Below, in pieces: positions 1 through 14,200 of a stretch of DNA of 64,000 nucleotides. This DNA comes from Hyphochytrium catenoides. Its lineage: Eukaryota > Sar > Hyphochytriomycetes > Hyphochytriales > Hyphochytriaceae. Made by a program: the position numbers and the translations under genes. The DNA lies in the NCBI GenBank assembly GCA_900088475.1, contig FLMG01004315.1, positions 1 through 64,000 of the forward strand, given 5' to 3'. The stretch's first letter is position 1, and each line of letters begins with the position of its first letter. The notes beneath the pieces were generated by a model. It was not told the DNA's origin. It searched no databases and saw only the letters and a list, made by a program, of their open reading frames with translations.

Positions 1-3000
1 TCGGAAAAAATTCTGCACCGCCTGACGCAAAAACCTAAACAAAAAAGCTTCGCCCTTCGGGCTCGCCAATTACATCATTATTACATTACAGATTACAGAG
101 TTTTAGTTTGTTGACTGTTATTGAGACACCGCCAGCCCATTCATTACCCTCCAAGTGTACATAGATGGAACAGCGGTATTGATCAGTGATCAGATGGTTC
201 TCAACCTTCACAAACCAATCATGATGTCGAAGAATTGATTACTGCTGGCCCTGGTCCTACGTTTGGTCCTCCTACAGATACAGCAACAATAGTTGATGTG
301 TCATGAGTATGATTTGTTAGGGAGCAGTAGTGCAACCAATGACAATGACTCTTCTCCCCCACTCACTCGATGCATGATGATAGTGCTTGTTGATGGCGTA
401 GTTGTGGTGGGGTGGCAGCAGGGTGCTTATCACTGCTGGTGGGTGGTGGGAAACTAAGCCACGGGCACAATCATCTAAAAGTTGAGAAGAGTAGTCTTAC
501 GTTTTCAGTCAAGATAGTAAAAATGAACTTCAGGTTGGCCTACAAGGTGAGAAGCCCCAACAAGAAGCCCTGCCGATTCATCTCCCCCGAGGCAGTAGAG
601 GGTATTAATGCCCGCGAGATTCTAGTAGAGCCTGCAATAGAGGAACGGCCAGCCATTGGGTTTACCTGGGTCACCATAAAAGCACGTTCCTTGTTGTCAG
701 AAGAAGTAACAAAGCATTTTGCCTACCTCCTCTTGTAAAGGAATAATGTTATATGCTAGCTAGCTACATCCTACTAAAGCCGGCCCGCGCTTCTTTCTTC
801 TTTCCCCCTTATTGTTCATTGGAAGAACAAACAGACTTGACAGGTAGTAGTAACTTATTACAGAACCGATGAGACGGACTATATGAGGCATCCACACTGT
901 AATCTTCAGCTGTTAGGATAGCTTCTTCTCCTCGGTTCCTCTAAGTAGCTTTGTCTACTATACATTTAACGCAGCACTTTTGTCTCTGTTATACTATCAT
1001 CTAACTTTCCTAGTAGGAGCATATGCTATTGCTGCGCCCAGTGCTTGGAGGATGTCTGGGACGCTCTGCAAGCGATCTTCATCACTTAAACATAGATCAA
1101 GTGCCATCATAAGAAATAATTCTCGCCTTAGAAAACCTTGTTGCTCATCACCGCATAATTATTTATGTAGAGAAAAGATCGGATTCCAGTGCACTGTTGT
1201 GGCTGCCCCAACAAGAATGCTTCTGAATGGCTACTACTGCCGTGCGAGCCGACTAACACCTGCCCAAGAAGAAGGCACCATAAGGCACCCCGACAGTTGT
1301 GATTGTCTGAGAAGTTTGAACAGGATCTCTTCGACGAGAGTTCCGTAACCTACTATAGATGTTTCTCGCTCCATTGGCTTCTGGGGCATGCTATCATCAG
1401 TATGATGATGGTTCAGGAATGGAAGCTTTCTAAAGGCTGCGTTGATCATGATGCTGTCTGGGGGTTTGATGATGATGATGGCCTCTCTTTCAACAAGGAG
1501 AGGTATGCTGGTTCTATATTACTATCTATCACCATCCCAGCACCAAGGAGTTTACACTGCTAATAAAACTTGCAATAACGTCATATGCTCTTCACTTACA
1601 GAAGAAGCTCAACCTGCCATCAAGAGGACAGTCACGGGCTGGGCACGAGGAGGAGTAGGACCGAACGACTGGAGAGCCACCAGCAATCAATAATCTCCTA
1701 CCCGAAGACCATTGTCCGACCCACATTCTTAGCTGGATGATGAAGTACCAAACGGGTAGTTCCTTGGAGTCTCATCAACTTTTTCTTCCACAGAAACAGC
1801 TTATCACAGGTAATACCTATAAGCAGGTAAGCTATCTGCCGTCAGCTCTGTCGAAGAGACCTTGTCGTTACGCCATCGTCCACTGCATCTTAATGGAGCA
1901 CCAAACAACAACGATTCCTTGGTCGCTGTTTCTTGTACATATAAAAGCCTTTGCTTTGACTGTATTATCTTAGTCCTTGATAGATTGTTATGAATAAAAG
2001 ATGCAATATTTTGTATTGCAGTTGCCCCTAAGTGACGGGCCTAGGCCGACTCGCATTTTCCACTTTTCCCATAAAGAAACAACAGTGATGACTGAAGAGG
2101 GGAATCAGTGGAAACAGACACAGGGATAACTTGTACTGTCCCGCAAATTTTCTGCTGAGCGTTTCCATGACTGTTTCCGGGAACATTCACTTATGATTTA
2201 TCCACCCTCCATGAAGTATTTGAAACCTTTTGAAAGCTTCAATGGGTTTCTGAGAGAGCCAGCAGGGAGGACCTGGGAAGCCAGGAAGCAATAAAAATCG
2301 ATAGGAGGGCAGAGACAGAGTCAGAAGAAAGAGCTGATGACGTGACAGACAGAGTGGCATGAGTCAGAACCTAGCCTTCCAACAAACATATAATTCGTAG
2401 GGAAGTCCCACCTCATGAGACACTAGCCAGAGTACTGGAGAGATATTTGACACAGAGACGACAAGACAGAGCGAGATGAAGAGACGACAAGAAGTAAAAG
2501 AAGAGATTTGGGCCAAATGAGAGACCTTCTGATCTCCACCTCGCTCCAACTCTGTCTATCATTGGCTACTCTACTTTCCCAGGCTTTCGACCTCTCTGTT
2601 GCGCTCTGTCTCTTGTCTTTTCACTCTGGTGTCTCTGCCAGACCATTCTGATCGCCGCCAGCTGTTGGTCTCTTCCAGCGCAAATGGAACTCTGAGAGGG
2701 AACGACCTCTCGTCCTTATGTCGCCACAACGACAAGAAAGAGACAGAGACGCCATTGATGTGTGCAAGATGTCTAGCGCATTCTGCGCAGGGCGTCCTAG
2801 GGAACGCTGCTGACGGCAGGAGATTCGTCGACAGAGCCTCTACTGACCTAGTCGCTGTGTCGCTCTCTATTGGGGCACAATTGCTCTGGTTGTGCTGCAA
2901 GCTCCAGGAGTCCCGGTGCTTGGACACTTGCCACCTTCAAGCTTAACTTCAATTTGACGCTTAAAGCTTACACAGAGAGAGAGCAATAGAGATGCGGTCA

Positions 3001-3167
3001 ACTGGGTAAGCCTTCACATCCGCTTCTCAGAAAGGGAGGATATAACGACAGCTGGGACTTGGTCGTGACCTAGAGTCGTGGCTAAAACCGACCTCTACGG
3101 TTCCAGCCAGAAGAGGACTGGCGATCACCTTGTGCTTTCTATCTTTGCATCACCCGTCGTCAGGAAC
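1..3167. other. No recognisable gene
   Basis: Only short open frames occur here, the longest about 120 codons, and several overlap one another on opposite strands (for example around 2570-2946). None has a domain or compositional pattern I recognise, and I see no tRNA or rRNA. The stretch just before 3168 must hold the promoter and 5' UTR of the MYND gene, and could also hold non-coding 5' exons. I cannot exclude a fast-evolving gene. Confidence 0.4.
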
Positions 3168-6100
3168 ATGCAGCATGATAGTGACTCAGACGATGATGAA
3201 CTCATGGCGCATTTCGGCCTCGTCATGGGCTCAGAGGAGACTTGTGCCTTCTGTGCTCGGGTAGGAGCACGCGCTAGGTGTAAAGTGTGCCATGGGACAG
3301 TCTATTGCGACCAGGATTGCTTAAGGAGAGACTTTCCGAGGCACAGGCCTGCTTGTCTGTCCTTCACACAGCGTTAGTGGCGTTCTAACTTCGTTCTAAC
3401 CTCGCTATCTTGTCTGATATCGCTCCTATGCACGTTATGTCTTTAAGGTTGTTTGCTCTTTGAGTCGCGTTTAACAATGCAATTATTGACTCTGTTCTGC
3501 AGCCTGCTGCCGCCATCGTTCTCGTCTACAGCTGCTCAATATCTCCGCCTGCATCACCCATCATTTGCTCAGAGGCTGACCTCCGTCGGCTGCTTCTTCA
3601 TCCGTCTTCGAGTGGTTCTCGTTTCTTATCTTAGCCAAAGCCTGTAGAACATTTTTAAGATCTCGAGTTTTCTCCCCCTTCCTTGCTCTGTCCGTGACCC
3701 ATTCCCTTGACCGATGGTAGGCAACCGCCCTGCTGAGACAGATGAGGAGGGTGAACACTCAAGCAGCGAAGAAGAGCGACCGTCACGCTTTTCTAGAAGG
3801 GAGAGCTCGCGGGGGAGCCAAGTACTGCGGAGAGAGAGTAGTCGGCGAACGCCTTCTCCTGCCAAAGTCAGCGGTATCCCCAAAAGTGCAAGTAGCAAGA
3901 GTCTTCAGGAGTTTCGTAAGCCTCCTCCTTCCAACCCAAGCCCAAGCCACGCGCCTTCGGATCCTCGACGCCTTCCTCTGTCATTGCCCGCCTCAGTCCA
4001 AATTAAACGGGCTTCTGCATTGACTGAAGAAGAGAAACGAAGCATGCTCCAGTTAACAGAGAAGATGGAGCAGGTGCACTCTAGCTTTTGCGACGATGCC
4101 TTGTCGTCTCCTATCTCTGTGTCTCTCTTTCTCTACCTCTTTGTCTCTTTCACTGCGACCTCCTTCTTCATGATCATTCTCGGCGCTGCGCTGTCTGTAA
4201 GACCATATGTGTTTCAGCTTAGATTTTTTTGATTCATCTTTGCTGTTCACTGCCTTGGAATCAACCTTGACTTCATAGGTTCGATACGGGTTTTCATGAT
4301 CCCGCATGGCATCATCGGTCCCATTTTGCCACTCTCGCCTCCTTCGTAGTGAGTTTACAGTGCTCTTCTTTGGCTTTTTTTACTTGCTCAATGTTCCTAA
4401 TCCGGAGCATTCTCTGCGTGGTCGCGACGCTTACGTGGTTTTACTCTCTCAGGTGGAGATTTCGCAAGCACTTAAGATCAAGGAGCTAGAAAGTCAGTTA
4501 GAAGCGCTGAAACAAAGAGCGGACGCTGTGCAGAAGCAGCAGGCCGATAGAGAGAAAGAGCTGCGCGGAAGTAGCGGAAGTCTAGATAACAGGAGTAGTG
4601 TGACCAGCATTACTTCGTCCTTTTCTAGCAGTGAACAATCCTCTTCGTCAATAGTACATCCCTCAACCCCCTCCGCAGCTGATGCGGTGGGAATGAGCAG
4701 TGAGGCTTATCTAGGTGAGCTCCGAGCTCAGATCGATGAGCTCAGGAAGACGCTACAAGCAATTAGCAGTCCATCTGAGGAAGAGAAGATGGAGGTTGAA
4801 GACAGAAATAAAAGCTCAGCGGCGTGGATGGCTCAGGTAATAATGTCTCCTCAAGTACCTATCTCAGCCTTGGCTGAGAGTTTTCTTCAATCGCTCCATG
4901 TTCACCTCACTTGCCCCGCTTGTTCGCTCTGGTCCGAACTGCTTCCTCACTCACTTTGCCTTACTTTCTGCCAAAACAATCGCATCTTGAGCTAAGCAGT
5001 TGCGTATTCACCTGTCAATTGAACTTCAATCGTTTCAATCGTTTCACATGCAGTCTCTGTCCCCCTATGAGCCACTCCTGGTTAAGGACGATCCTGCTTT
5101 TGCCAAATATTTCAAGCTCAGGTAAGAGGTTCGGCAACCACGGCGGTTGAAAGTGAGAAGTAGGAGAATTGGTAGGGAATCTAGAAGGAGCTTAGAGAGC
5201 GGATAGACATTGGAAATGCCTGGCTTTGTCAGGGGGATGTGGAGGGATGGTCGTCCAGGCAGTTGTGAATACGTACGTAAACAATGCGAAGCGACGGTGG
5301 GCTTCAAGGGAAAGTCGCCTTCATACTTAAACGGCTTTGCTTCCTCGTTTACTCATTTAAAGATCACTGGGGATGACGACGGAGCAAGTGCAGGCGAAAA
5401 TGCAGATGGAAGGGGTTGATCCCGAACTGCTTAACCGCCCAGACGACAACTCTCCCAATGATAGAGGACCTCCCTCTCTTTCTGTACCTTTCTCTCTATC
5501 CGGAAACCCCTCTGCCACCGCGAGCCAAGTGGCTAGATCTGTTTCCATTGAAGATTTGGTGGCCATGGTTCTTCAGCATCAAAAATATTTTCAGAATGGA
5601 TGTAAGCTCTCATTGCTCTTCCCCACTGTCATCTACTTCAAATCGTTTTCACGGTTTGGGTCTTGCCTTTCTCGCTTCACTTATCACTCTCCCCTCTTCT
5701 GGTTGTTTTCGGTGCTTGAAAGCCTCAGCGCCGTGTGTACAATCGGGCTTGCTATTCCTTGGAGCCGTAGGGCTCATTGCGCATCCGCTAATCAAGGTTA
5801 ACATATTCCTTACACGTCTCTATATTCATGTAGTGGGTGCCTCGGAGCAAAAAGCTAGCAAAGCTACACCTCCTCTTCCACAAGTGGATATGGGGAGCGT
5901 GGCAGGCACTGCCATGGAGACTGAACAGAATAGTTTAGAGGACCAGATGGCCAGAGAGCTAGAAGAAGCAGAGCAAGCAGCAGAAGATCTATTCGGGACG
6001 GAGGTGAATGCTCCGGTGCAGCCAGGAGCGACCCTCATCCAACAGGTACGTGACTCAACTTCCGGATTGCGTCTCTTCTTATTGCTTTCTTTTGACATCA

Positions 6101-7923
6101 CCTCTCACCTTTACACCTCTTTGTTCTTGCCAACCTGACACTGCTGGGGGCTCGCGTTTGATCGACGCCAATGTATTCTGTTTGACGTTGGTGCATTCCT
6201 AGCTGGAGAAGCGGGCTCGACGGGAAGCCAACTTGGTTCTGGTCAACAATAGAGAGCAGCTGATGAAGCTCATTCATAGAATTAATAGCGAGAATATCGA
6301 GACGCAGGAGGTACATAGCTTCTGATATTCTTTCCTTCTGTAAGGGATCAACTCATATTTGCCGACTGCTCTGTCTGGTCCTTGCCTTCATGTGGCCTAT
6401 CTGAACATAATCGTCGCATCTAACGTGACTCTCATCACACCCCTCCTCTCTTCCTCTCATCCTTGCTATTGGTGTATGTACGCCTCCCCCGCTTGCGGAG
6501 TAGGAAGGCATAAAGCTCTATCAGGAGGTGTATCCGGAGGTGAGCAAAGAGAGTGATGTAACTACTGACACAGACTTTATCGCTTGTCGGCTCCTTATTC
6601 AATTTTGGTGCATTTGCTGTGCGGCATGGATGCTTGGCTTTACCTTGTGCGTCTCTATACGTGTACTGCTCTTACGCTCCCCGACTCTCAACTGGCCTTT
6701 AGCTTGAGAAGCTTGGGCTTGTGCTTGGCACAGCACCCGTTCAGACATGGTCGGCCAGGTATGGCGCCACAACTTGTCCTCCTCTTCCTATTCTGTCTTC
6801 TCTTTTCTCCGACCAGGGGGGTCGTCTGTATCCTATCTCTATCTAGACGTACTTGATGGTTGGTACTTTGTCATGGTCTAGACCGCTGGTCTCTCATTTA
6901 CGCTCATGCCTATTGATAGCTGTTTTGATCTCATGCCTTACTTGGAAGCTGTGTGACTTGGTTTTCACAGTGAATCTCTTTCTGTTTACCCTTCGTTTGT
7001 TACAACCAGGCTCCTCATAAAGAGACGTGAATCTGGAGACTGGTGGTTTTCTGAGACAGAGCGATTGGACGCAGGGAGGGCATACTGCCGTCTCTGGGCG
7101 CTGGCCTCTCTTTCCATCTTTGTGGCACAGATAGACGAGAAGAAGAGACAGATTGAGGCTGCTCCATCGGTGCTCCCCAAAGTCTGCAAGACCAAGGCAG
7201 AGGTCGTAGAGCGATACACACAACTGCTCAAGGAAATGGTAAGAACATTTGAGCCCTGTCTTGCTAGGTTGAGAGTCGGGAGAGTCTTCATCTCACTTCG
7301 CCACTGTGACGGGCTTGTAGGTGAAGCTTCGCCATAAGATCTTCCGATCAGCAGACTTTCACACCGAGCTCAAGCGTTTGCAGCAAGAGAGTATCCCGCA
7401 CCGTCTCGTTGAGTTGGAGGGAGAGCTTACTCAGGCCGCCGCCGTGCTGGGGAACTCATCTCTCGCCTTAGCGCTGGAGGACGTCAATGGCCTAAATAGA
7501 GAGAATGAGAGAGGGAAACGGCTGATGGCTCCTGCCGTTATATATCTTGGTACGAAACTCTGTAGAGAACGTCCAGATGGACGACCGGCCTTTTATCCTA
7601 TTCTAGTAGGGGCCGCCCATCTGGACTATGACGTACTCTAATTCCTGGACCAGCAAAAAGATTTTTCGTTGTTCCTCCTACTGCGATCAAGCACGTTAGC
7701 TTTCTCATCTATTCTGCTCTCTACACGCTGTTGACTGTTGGCTTCTTCGCATTTCATGTGTGCCGTAGGCGAGAAGGCTCTTCAGCTTTATCAGATTGTG
7801 CAGAAAGTTGACTCTAGAGGCCTGAAGGAGGATGAAGCAGCTTCCCTCTCTCAATCCGTACAAATGCTGAAGTCTGTCTATAAAGGGCAAACAGAGGAGG
7901 AGGACGATGCTGACGCATTATAG
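3168..7923 (+). CDS. MYND zinc-finger, coiled-coil protein with CCDC53-like motif
   Basis: Proposed 757-aa protein from 12 exons: 3168-3372, 3721-4073, 4453-4836, 5054-5121, 5363-5601, 5834-6045, 6203-6310, 6504-6539, 6703-6758, 7010-7238, 7321-7549, 7769-7923. Phases agree and the sum is divisible by three. The start is the first ATG of the open frame (A at -3). Residues 26-63 form a MYND finger with ligands C26, C29, C38, C41, C47, C51, H59 and C63. A Ser/Arg-rich stretch follows, then a charged coiled coil. Residues about 315-364 carry a motif built as KYFKLRSLGM...AKMQMEGVDPELLNRPD, like CCDC53 (WASHC3) and related actin regulators. The C-terminal half is helical and ends in an acidic tail (EEEDDADA). 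MYND fingers usually bind proline-rich partners, so a cytoskeletal adaptor is possible, but the function is unknown. The first intron uses a GTTAGT donor. If that is wrong, the MYND part is a separate 69-aa protein. Exon 7010-7238 might contain a small intron ending at 7130. Confidence 0.6.
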
Positions 7924-8286
7924 CTCAAGGCACCCTTCTATCGGCCCATACAGCCTCTCTTGCCATTGCTTATCTTAGCGAATGATAGAGGCATTCCTAG
8001 AGAAGAGAGGTCTTACTAGGAGAAGAGCTCGCCACTCATAGACATTCACGGGAACAAGGAGTACTTTATAGAGCAGTGGCTGGAAGAGAGACTACGTTTG
8101 GTCCCCCAATGTACCATTAAGATGTAATATGTTGACACCACTAACTATTATCAAAGGGGGAAGCTACATTCCCGCCACCCCTAGAGCAAAGTGCATTTCT
8201 CCTCTCCGTCTTATAACCCTGTTGTCTTCCTCGCCCACATCCTTGGTCCCTCTTGCGCTGCTAGGTCCCGATTCTCGTTTCACATT
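7924..8286. other. Convergent intergenic spacer
   Basis: This 363-bp space lies between the stop codons of the MYND/coiled-coil gene (+) and the coatomer gamma gene (-). It should hold both 3' UTRs. I see no further coding signal. Confidence 0.5.
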
Positions 8287-11200
8287 CTACGGCGCGATGC
8301 TATCGACTACCATCTGACTGACAGCAGTATCCTCGGATCGAACGGCCATCTGGAGAATGGGAAAGAAAGAGCAAACATATGGGAGCGTAAAGATAGTCCG
8401 ATAAGCTCCGTGCCATTGGGTTATCCGTTGCACGATGTTGTCGCGTCTAACTCACCTTTAACACGGTCTGACCTCCTTCCATGGCAAGCATGACCCTAGC
8501 CAACACCTTGACGCCGCCAACATAAACTCCTGCATGGTGTGTTTAGCAGAGTGTTGCCCAACGGAGGTCAAGGAGAAGAGAACCGGTTGTCGTTACGCTC
8601 AGAAAAGAGAGAGTCACTATATATGCGACAAAGAGAAAGAAACGTTGGGGCCTGGGCAAGGAAATGGGCAAGATGCAACTGTGGTGTATGCACATCAGCA
8701 AAGAGACTAAACTTCCGAAGTAGATAGATCGGCGGTATTTGCAGGACGGAGACCAACGGCTCACCTGACAGAAGTATCATGTGCTGCTTGGCCTTGGGCT
8801 GCACAGAGGCGGTGCCTTCACAGGGTTGCATACCCAAGAAGTCAATGACCTGGATCACTCCTTCCTCCAAGGACTTGAACTGCAGTGAATATGCTTCTCT
8901 CTCTTCATGCTCGTCACCCAGCTGCGGGGACAGCACTTTAGTCATGACAGCAGCTACTTGAAGTCAAGAGCTTGAGAGAGGTACATGCAGAGTAAAGAAC
9001 ACTGAAGATAGAGGTTGACCCCATGGCGGTATGACAAAAAGAGGGCTCAAACTGTGGCTAAGACAGAAAAGTAGATGGGATAGGTACCTCCTAGATAGAG
9101 AAGAAATAGTCACAGTCAATGAGAGGCACCGGGCCTATGCCAACGGGAGCCGGGTCGGCCGAGGAAGCCTAAGAAGCACTCAATCACCTGTTCCCAAGCA
9201 GATCGAAAGTCTTGAACTTGGACCTTAGCCATGAAGTCCGCAGCTGCAAGCTCAAGCTCTTCGAGCGGATACTGCTCATCATATCCTTCACCTTCCGCCT
9301 CCCCAGTTGCTGGGTCACAGTCATAGAGTTGGAATTGTAGCTGCGAGACATGAAGGTAAGCGAGGGACAGCGTGGGATCAAACGACTCGCCGTCCTAGTT
9401 CTGTTCACCCCCACTGGATAACGGAATCATGCCTCGGCAGGTGTGCGTGCCTAAGCCTAACATTCATGTTGCTGAAGACCTTAAGCCATCCCTTCTATGA
9501 GCCATCTTTGACCTCCATTGCTGTTTCGCTCCTGTTACGCTTCCTCCCTCTCTGCCTCTGTGTACGCCACTTCTGTCTGTTGTCCTTTGCCGTGGCCGCT
9601 CTTGTGCTTTAGACAACCCGCCGTACCTCGTTGGCTAAGTTGGTGACGCCTAGACCAGCTCCTGCTACGTTCTTTAGACAGACATATGCCCTTCCAGGTT
9701 TGCCATAGGGCACTCGCTCACAAGGGATGACAGGACCCATTTCCCACGCTCCTTGCTCAGCCGGGGTAACCTTGACGGTCACATTACCTAGCAGCTGGTC
9801 GTTCACCGTGTTGTTGATGTTATACTGGAGAGAGAGGATCAACAGAAGGAACCAATGAGACCCCAACAATGGTTCCACGCAGAGCCAAGAACGAGTACAG
9901 GGTTCATAGGCCATGGAGGAAAAGGAAAAAGTAGTGAGAATAGCGAGACTCTGATGGTGGAGTTCAACCCAACGTTTGAAGATTCTGATCCCAGCACTGC
10001 TAGTCACGCGCGTTTCCTCGCTTCTCATATTGTTCCTTGTTACTCGCGAACAATAGTCGAGCAACCTGCGCTCACTTTTTGATATCGTCGCACCAAATAT
10101 CTCTCGGCCTCGTCGTCCAGCAGATCTCTATTATCTGACTCTCTCTCGCCCATTTATGTTTCAAAAACCACTCAGTCCGTACCTGTAGGACAACATGCTG
10201 GGGGAAAATGTGCTTGGTGACCGTAACGAAGTATTCTGCCTCTTGTTCAGTCAGCTCAACAGGCCGAGAACTGCGGAATAACTGGCCCAAGTTGGCAAAT
10301 TGTGGGAGCTGGACCACAGCAGTAGGAGGGCGGACGGGGCGTGGTGACAAGGCTCAGCAATGCACGTGAATAGGAAAAGGTAAGAGAGAAAGTAGAAGAA
10401 TATATGTCTCGCACTTGCTAGATATGTGAGACAAGAGGTAGACGAAGAGTGATAGAGATTGAGAACTGGAGTTTACGCGGAAACGACCTACGAAGTTCAC
10501 CACATATATGCACAAGGGGTACTAGTCCAGAACGGAGAGAGAGGGGACAAAACGATACAAGCACAACTCGACCTTATAGAGCTCTTGTGCCGCTGAGACT
10601 TCTTCACTCTTTGTCTCCTGACCTGGAAGAACAGGCGAAGCAGCAGCCGGCGCATTGACTCCTGTGTAGGGAGATGAAAGAGTTAACCTTTAGAGGGGGT
10701 GGCAAAAGACCTGTCCACGAGCGGCATACAGTTCACATGAGAATAACAACAACCAACATGCTAGAGGCGTAGCCACGAGGGATGATATGGGGAAGAAAGT
10801 TAGAAATGGAAGAAAGTTAGAAATGCGGGTCCAACCGCGCTACCTCTTTTAACAGGTTCAGGTGCTCTTTCTTCTACAACTGGCAGTGCCGCGAAAGTGA
10901 CTGGACCTTCACTTGGCCTTAGCATGTACGTCTCCAAGGAGCGATTAAGAGCGTCCGCTGACATCGGAAGAGCTGAACCCAGAATTGAAGCACTTAGCGA
11001 AAGGGTAGTAACCACGGTGCAAGAACAGAAAGGAAACATTCAGGAATATCAAGAAGAAAGTGAAAGAAACAGACTCAACCCATTGACTAGGGCAAGTCAG
11101 GAAGACTAACAGAGCTCCTCGACCGGCATCTCTCTCTCGGATCCCCAGCCCAGACCCCGCACGATAGAAGAGCAAGCCAACGTGCGTGATCTCTTGTTAG

Positions 11201-14200
11201 AAGCCTTGAAGGCATTCACGTTCTCTCTTTACCCAAGGGACTCTGTTAGTCTCGTCTCTTACCAGTAGTGAAAACAGGTCTCGACTGTTCTTCTTCTACC
11301 TCCAGCACCTTCAGGTACGTTGTGGCTCTATCCCGAACCTCATCATCCTCATCTACAGCGATATATATCGTCAATAGGGAGAAAGGCTATCGGTGAGCAG
11401 GTTAAGGAGAGCTGAGATTTTACACAGATCAGGGAGATGATTGAAAAAGCTAACAAATGATTCGCTCGTTGATGTACCTTCTACCGATCTCTTTATCAGC
11501 GCGACTACTCCCGCCCTTAGCGCAGGGATCTTGGAAGCAAAAGCAGAGAGGGCGGAGACTGCGGAGGCTCTTATAGTAGGATTTTCTAGGATCACACGGT
11601 TATAGATGAACCGGACGTAACGTGCCGGGGCGCGAGTAGTGGGACCTAGCTCTCCTAGGACGTACAGAACCTATCATAGAAGGATAGCCAGGCAAATAAC
11701 AGTCCCGGTCAGTGACGCGACAGTTCAACATAGACGTAAGTATGGCCTCGCAGTCTTCTGCCTCTTGCCTCTCCCTCCTCCTCAATACCGAATCCGTCGG
11801 TCTCCACGACCAGCAGCCACTATTATGTTAACTTACCTGGACGGATAGCTGGGTGAACTCGCAGTCTTCGATAAATTCACAAAGGTGGAGAAGTCCAGTC
11901 TCTTTGCTGTCGGGCACCCTGCTGATAACCTCCAAGATGGCGTCGGTGATGGTTTTCTTGAAGTCATAACCTCCCTCCTCTCTAAGAAAGTTGGAGAGGA
12001 AGTTCAACAGGATGCGATACTTCTGGGGATATCTGTACCATCGACAGGGGCGGCGTGAGAAGGTCATATAGCTAACTGGAAGCAAACAGATGCATGGCAT
12101 GTAAGAAAGACACTAGACAACAGCCAAAATATTTGCACGAGACACTTTATGCACATTAAGCACAATCAAACCCATTGACTACAGATGTCAACCTATAACA
12201 AAGGCAAGAACAGCTGGGTTGAGCTGGTGATTGTTTAGAATACCTGAGGCAGAGGTTTCGTATGGCATCAACGACAACAATCTTGAACTCATCCGCAATC
12301 TCGCCCATAAAGTTAGTGATTTGCTTCATCAGTCTGTCGATTGAAGACTCGCTACCAGTCTTTAAGAGAGTCGTGATCGCTAAAGAAAAGAGCACAAATA
12401 ATTAGCCAAAGCCCCAACCAAAGAGAAAGAGAACCTTCTCCGAAGTGATAGCAGCTATGGCTATGGCCCGTCACTATAAGAAAGATCCAGCAGGGCTATA
12501 ACCAATGTTTCGATGGGAACGAGAAAGGAGCCTCGTAATGCCCGGCAGTCATAGAGCGAAAAGAGAGGGAGAGAAAGAGAGGACGTGTTGGGTGAGAGGT
12601 CGTACCCAAGGTCGCAATAGATCTATTGCCATCTGAGATCAACGACTCCATTTCCTCGTTGCACTTGCTAACAGCTAACGGATTGGTTTGGGATACCGTG
12701 CTGAGCGTGCGAACAGCCGCAAGCTTGACGGCAGGCTTTGGAGATGAGAGGAATAGCTGCAAGCATGTGATAGCAGGAGCCAAGTCCTGGGCATCGACTC
12801 CTGGGAGAGAGCAAATAGCTCGTGCCGCTTCATAAATGACCATCTGCCATACCCAAAAGAAGGTTAGACGTAACTTCTGACGTCTGAACCGCTTGATAGG
12901 AGTCAAATAAGCGTGTTCTCGCTCTCTCGTTGCTATCCTTATATATTCCCGCAATCGACCGATGGCCCCTGCGGCCCCGCATTTCTAGGCTCGCGTTATC
13001 GTACCTCGTTCTTTTGCCGGAGGCAGCTCTCAAGGAATTGGTAGGCTGCTCTAGCATCAGTTGCGGACAGATCTTCCTGCATCAGCTTGGAAGTATAACG
13101 TATGAGGAGGCACATCCCCAGAGGCGATCGCAGCCCGTTTCTGGATAACGTTGTGACCAGCTACAGAGAGGGCCAAACATCAGACACGACCCGCAAAGGG
13201 ACCAGCTGTCGCCCGAGCTTGAGGTACCTTGGAAATCGCCAGCTTATCGTGCTTCTTGATAGTATAAAGAAGAGACAGGGCATGGTACTGCACCATCTCA
13301 TGTGGAGAATTGAGAGCCTCCTGCACCTCATTCACCCATTTCCTTATTATCTCTGGGCTTTTCTTGAAAAGGTGCATGCCAGAGACCAAAGCGGAGCTGC
13401 TAACTAAAGGGTTGCGATCCACGATTGCCTGCTTGATGTACCTCTCAATGCTCCCCAGCATAGTCGCCTGAGAAAAAAACACGGATGTGAGCACTTAGTA
13501 GGGCCACTACGATTTAAAGCCAAAGACTAGGAAAAGCGCGACGCCAGAGGGGTAGCGCGACGCCAGAGGGGTACTTCCCTTCTACGGACGCGTCAGGCTA
13601 ATTGTACTAGGCTCCATCAATTGAAGCTCCAAATGAAGTAACAAGGACAAGAGAATGTTTGAGGGTGACTCACATCAATTATCTTGCTTAGCACACGAAC
13701 AGAGTTGGCTCTGTACAGGTCAACATCTGCATTCATGTCCTTCCAGAGGCTCTGCGTGACGATGATGACCTACATCCAAAGACCAAACAGTCAAAGAAGA
13801 GATAGTTTACGTCCTCATGGCTCGCCTTACCTCATCGGCGGCAGTAGATTCTGATTCTGCTACTTCTTTGAGGAACAAATACATCATACGCCGTAGGTTC
13901 GGCTATATTACATGGCAAGTCAGGTCACCGTCTGGGACGATAGGAAAAGGGCGGGAGAATGCAGACGCAGACAGGCACCCAGAACCTCCTCGGAGGCCCA
14001 GGAACGCATTTTACGCACAGAAGACCAAGAGAAAGGGCTAAGACAACACGCTTCCACACGCAAAGTAATCGGCGTCAAAGCAGCAGCAAGATATCATCTT
14101 CATGGAGGTCTCACATCTTTTGACTGAAAGAGCTTTGTGACTCCAAAAAAGACTTCTGAAGACTCTGTCCTAGAAAAAGGCTCTCCTTGCGTCAGGATGT

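Noticed and set aside
9353..9626. Possible extra exon between the appendage exons of coatomer gamma
   Set aside because: The flanking exons join in phase 0 and the joined protein has the family length between LKN and DCDPATG. Candidate sequence in the gap gives stops.
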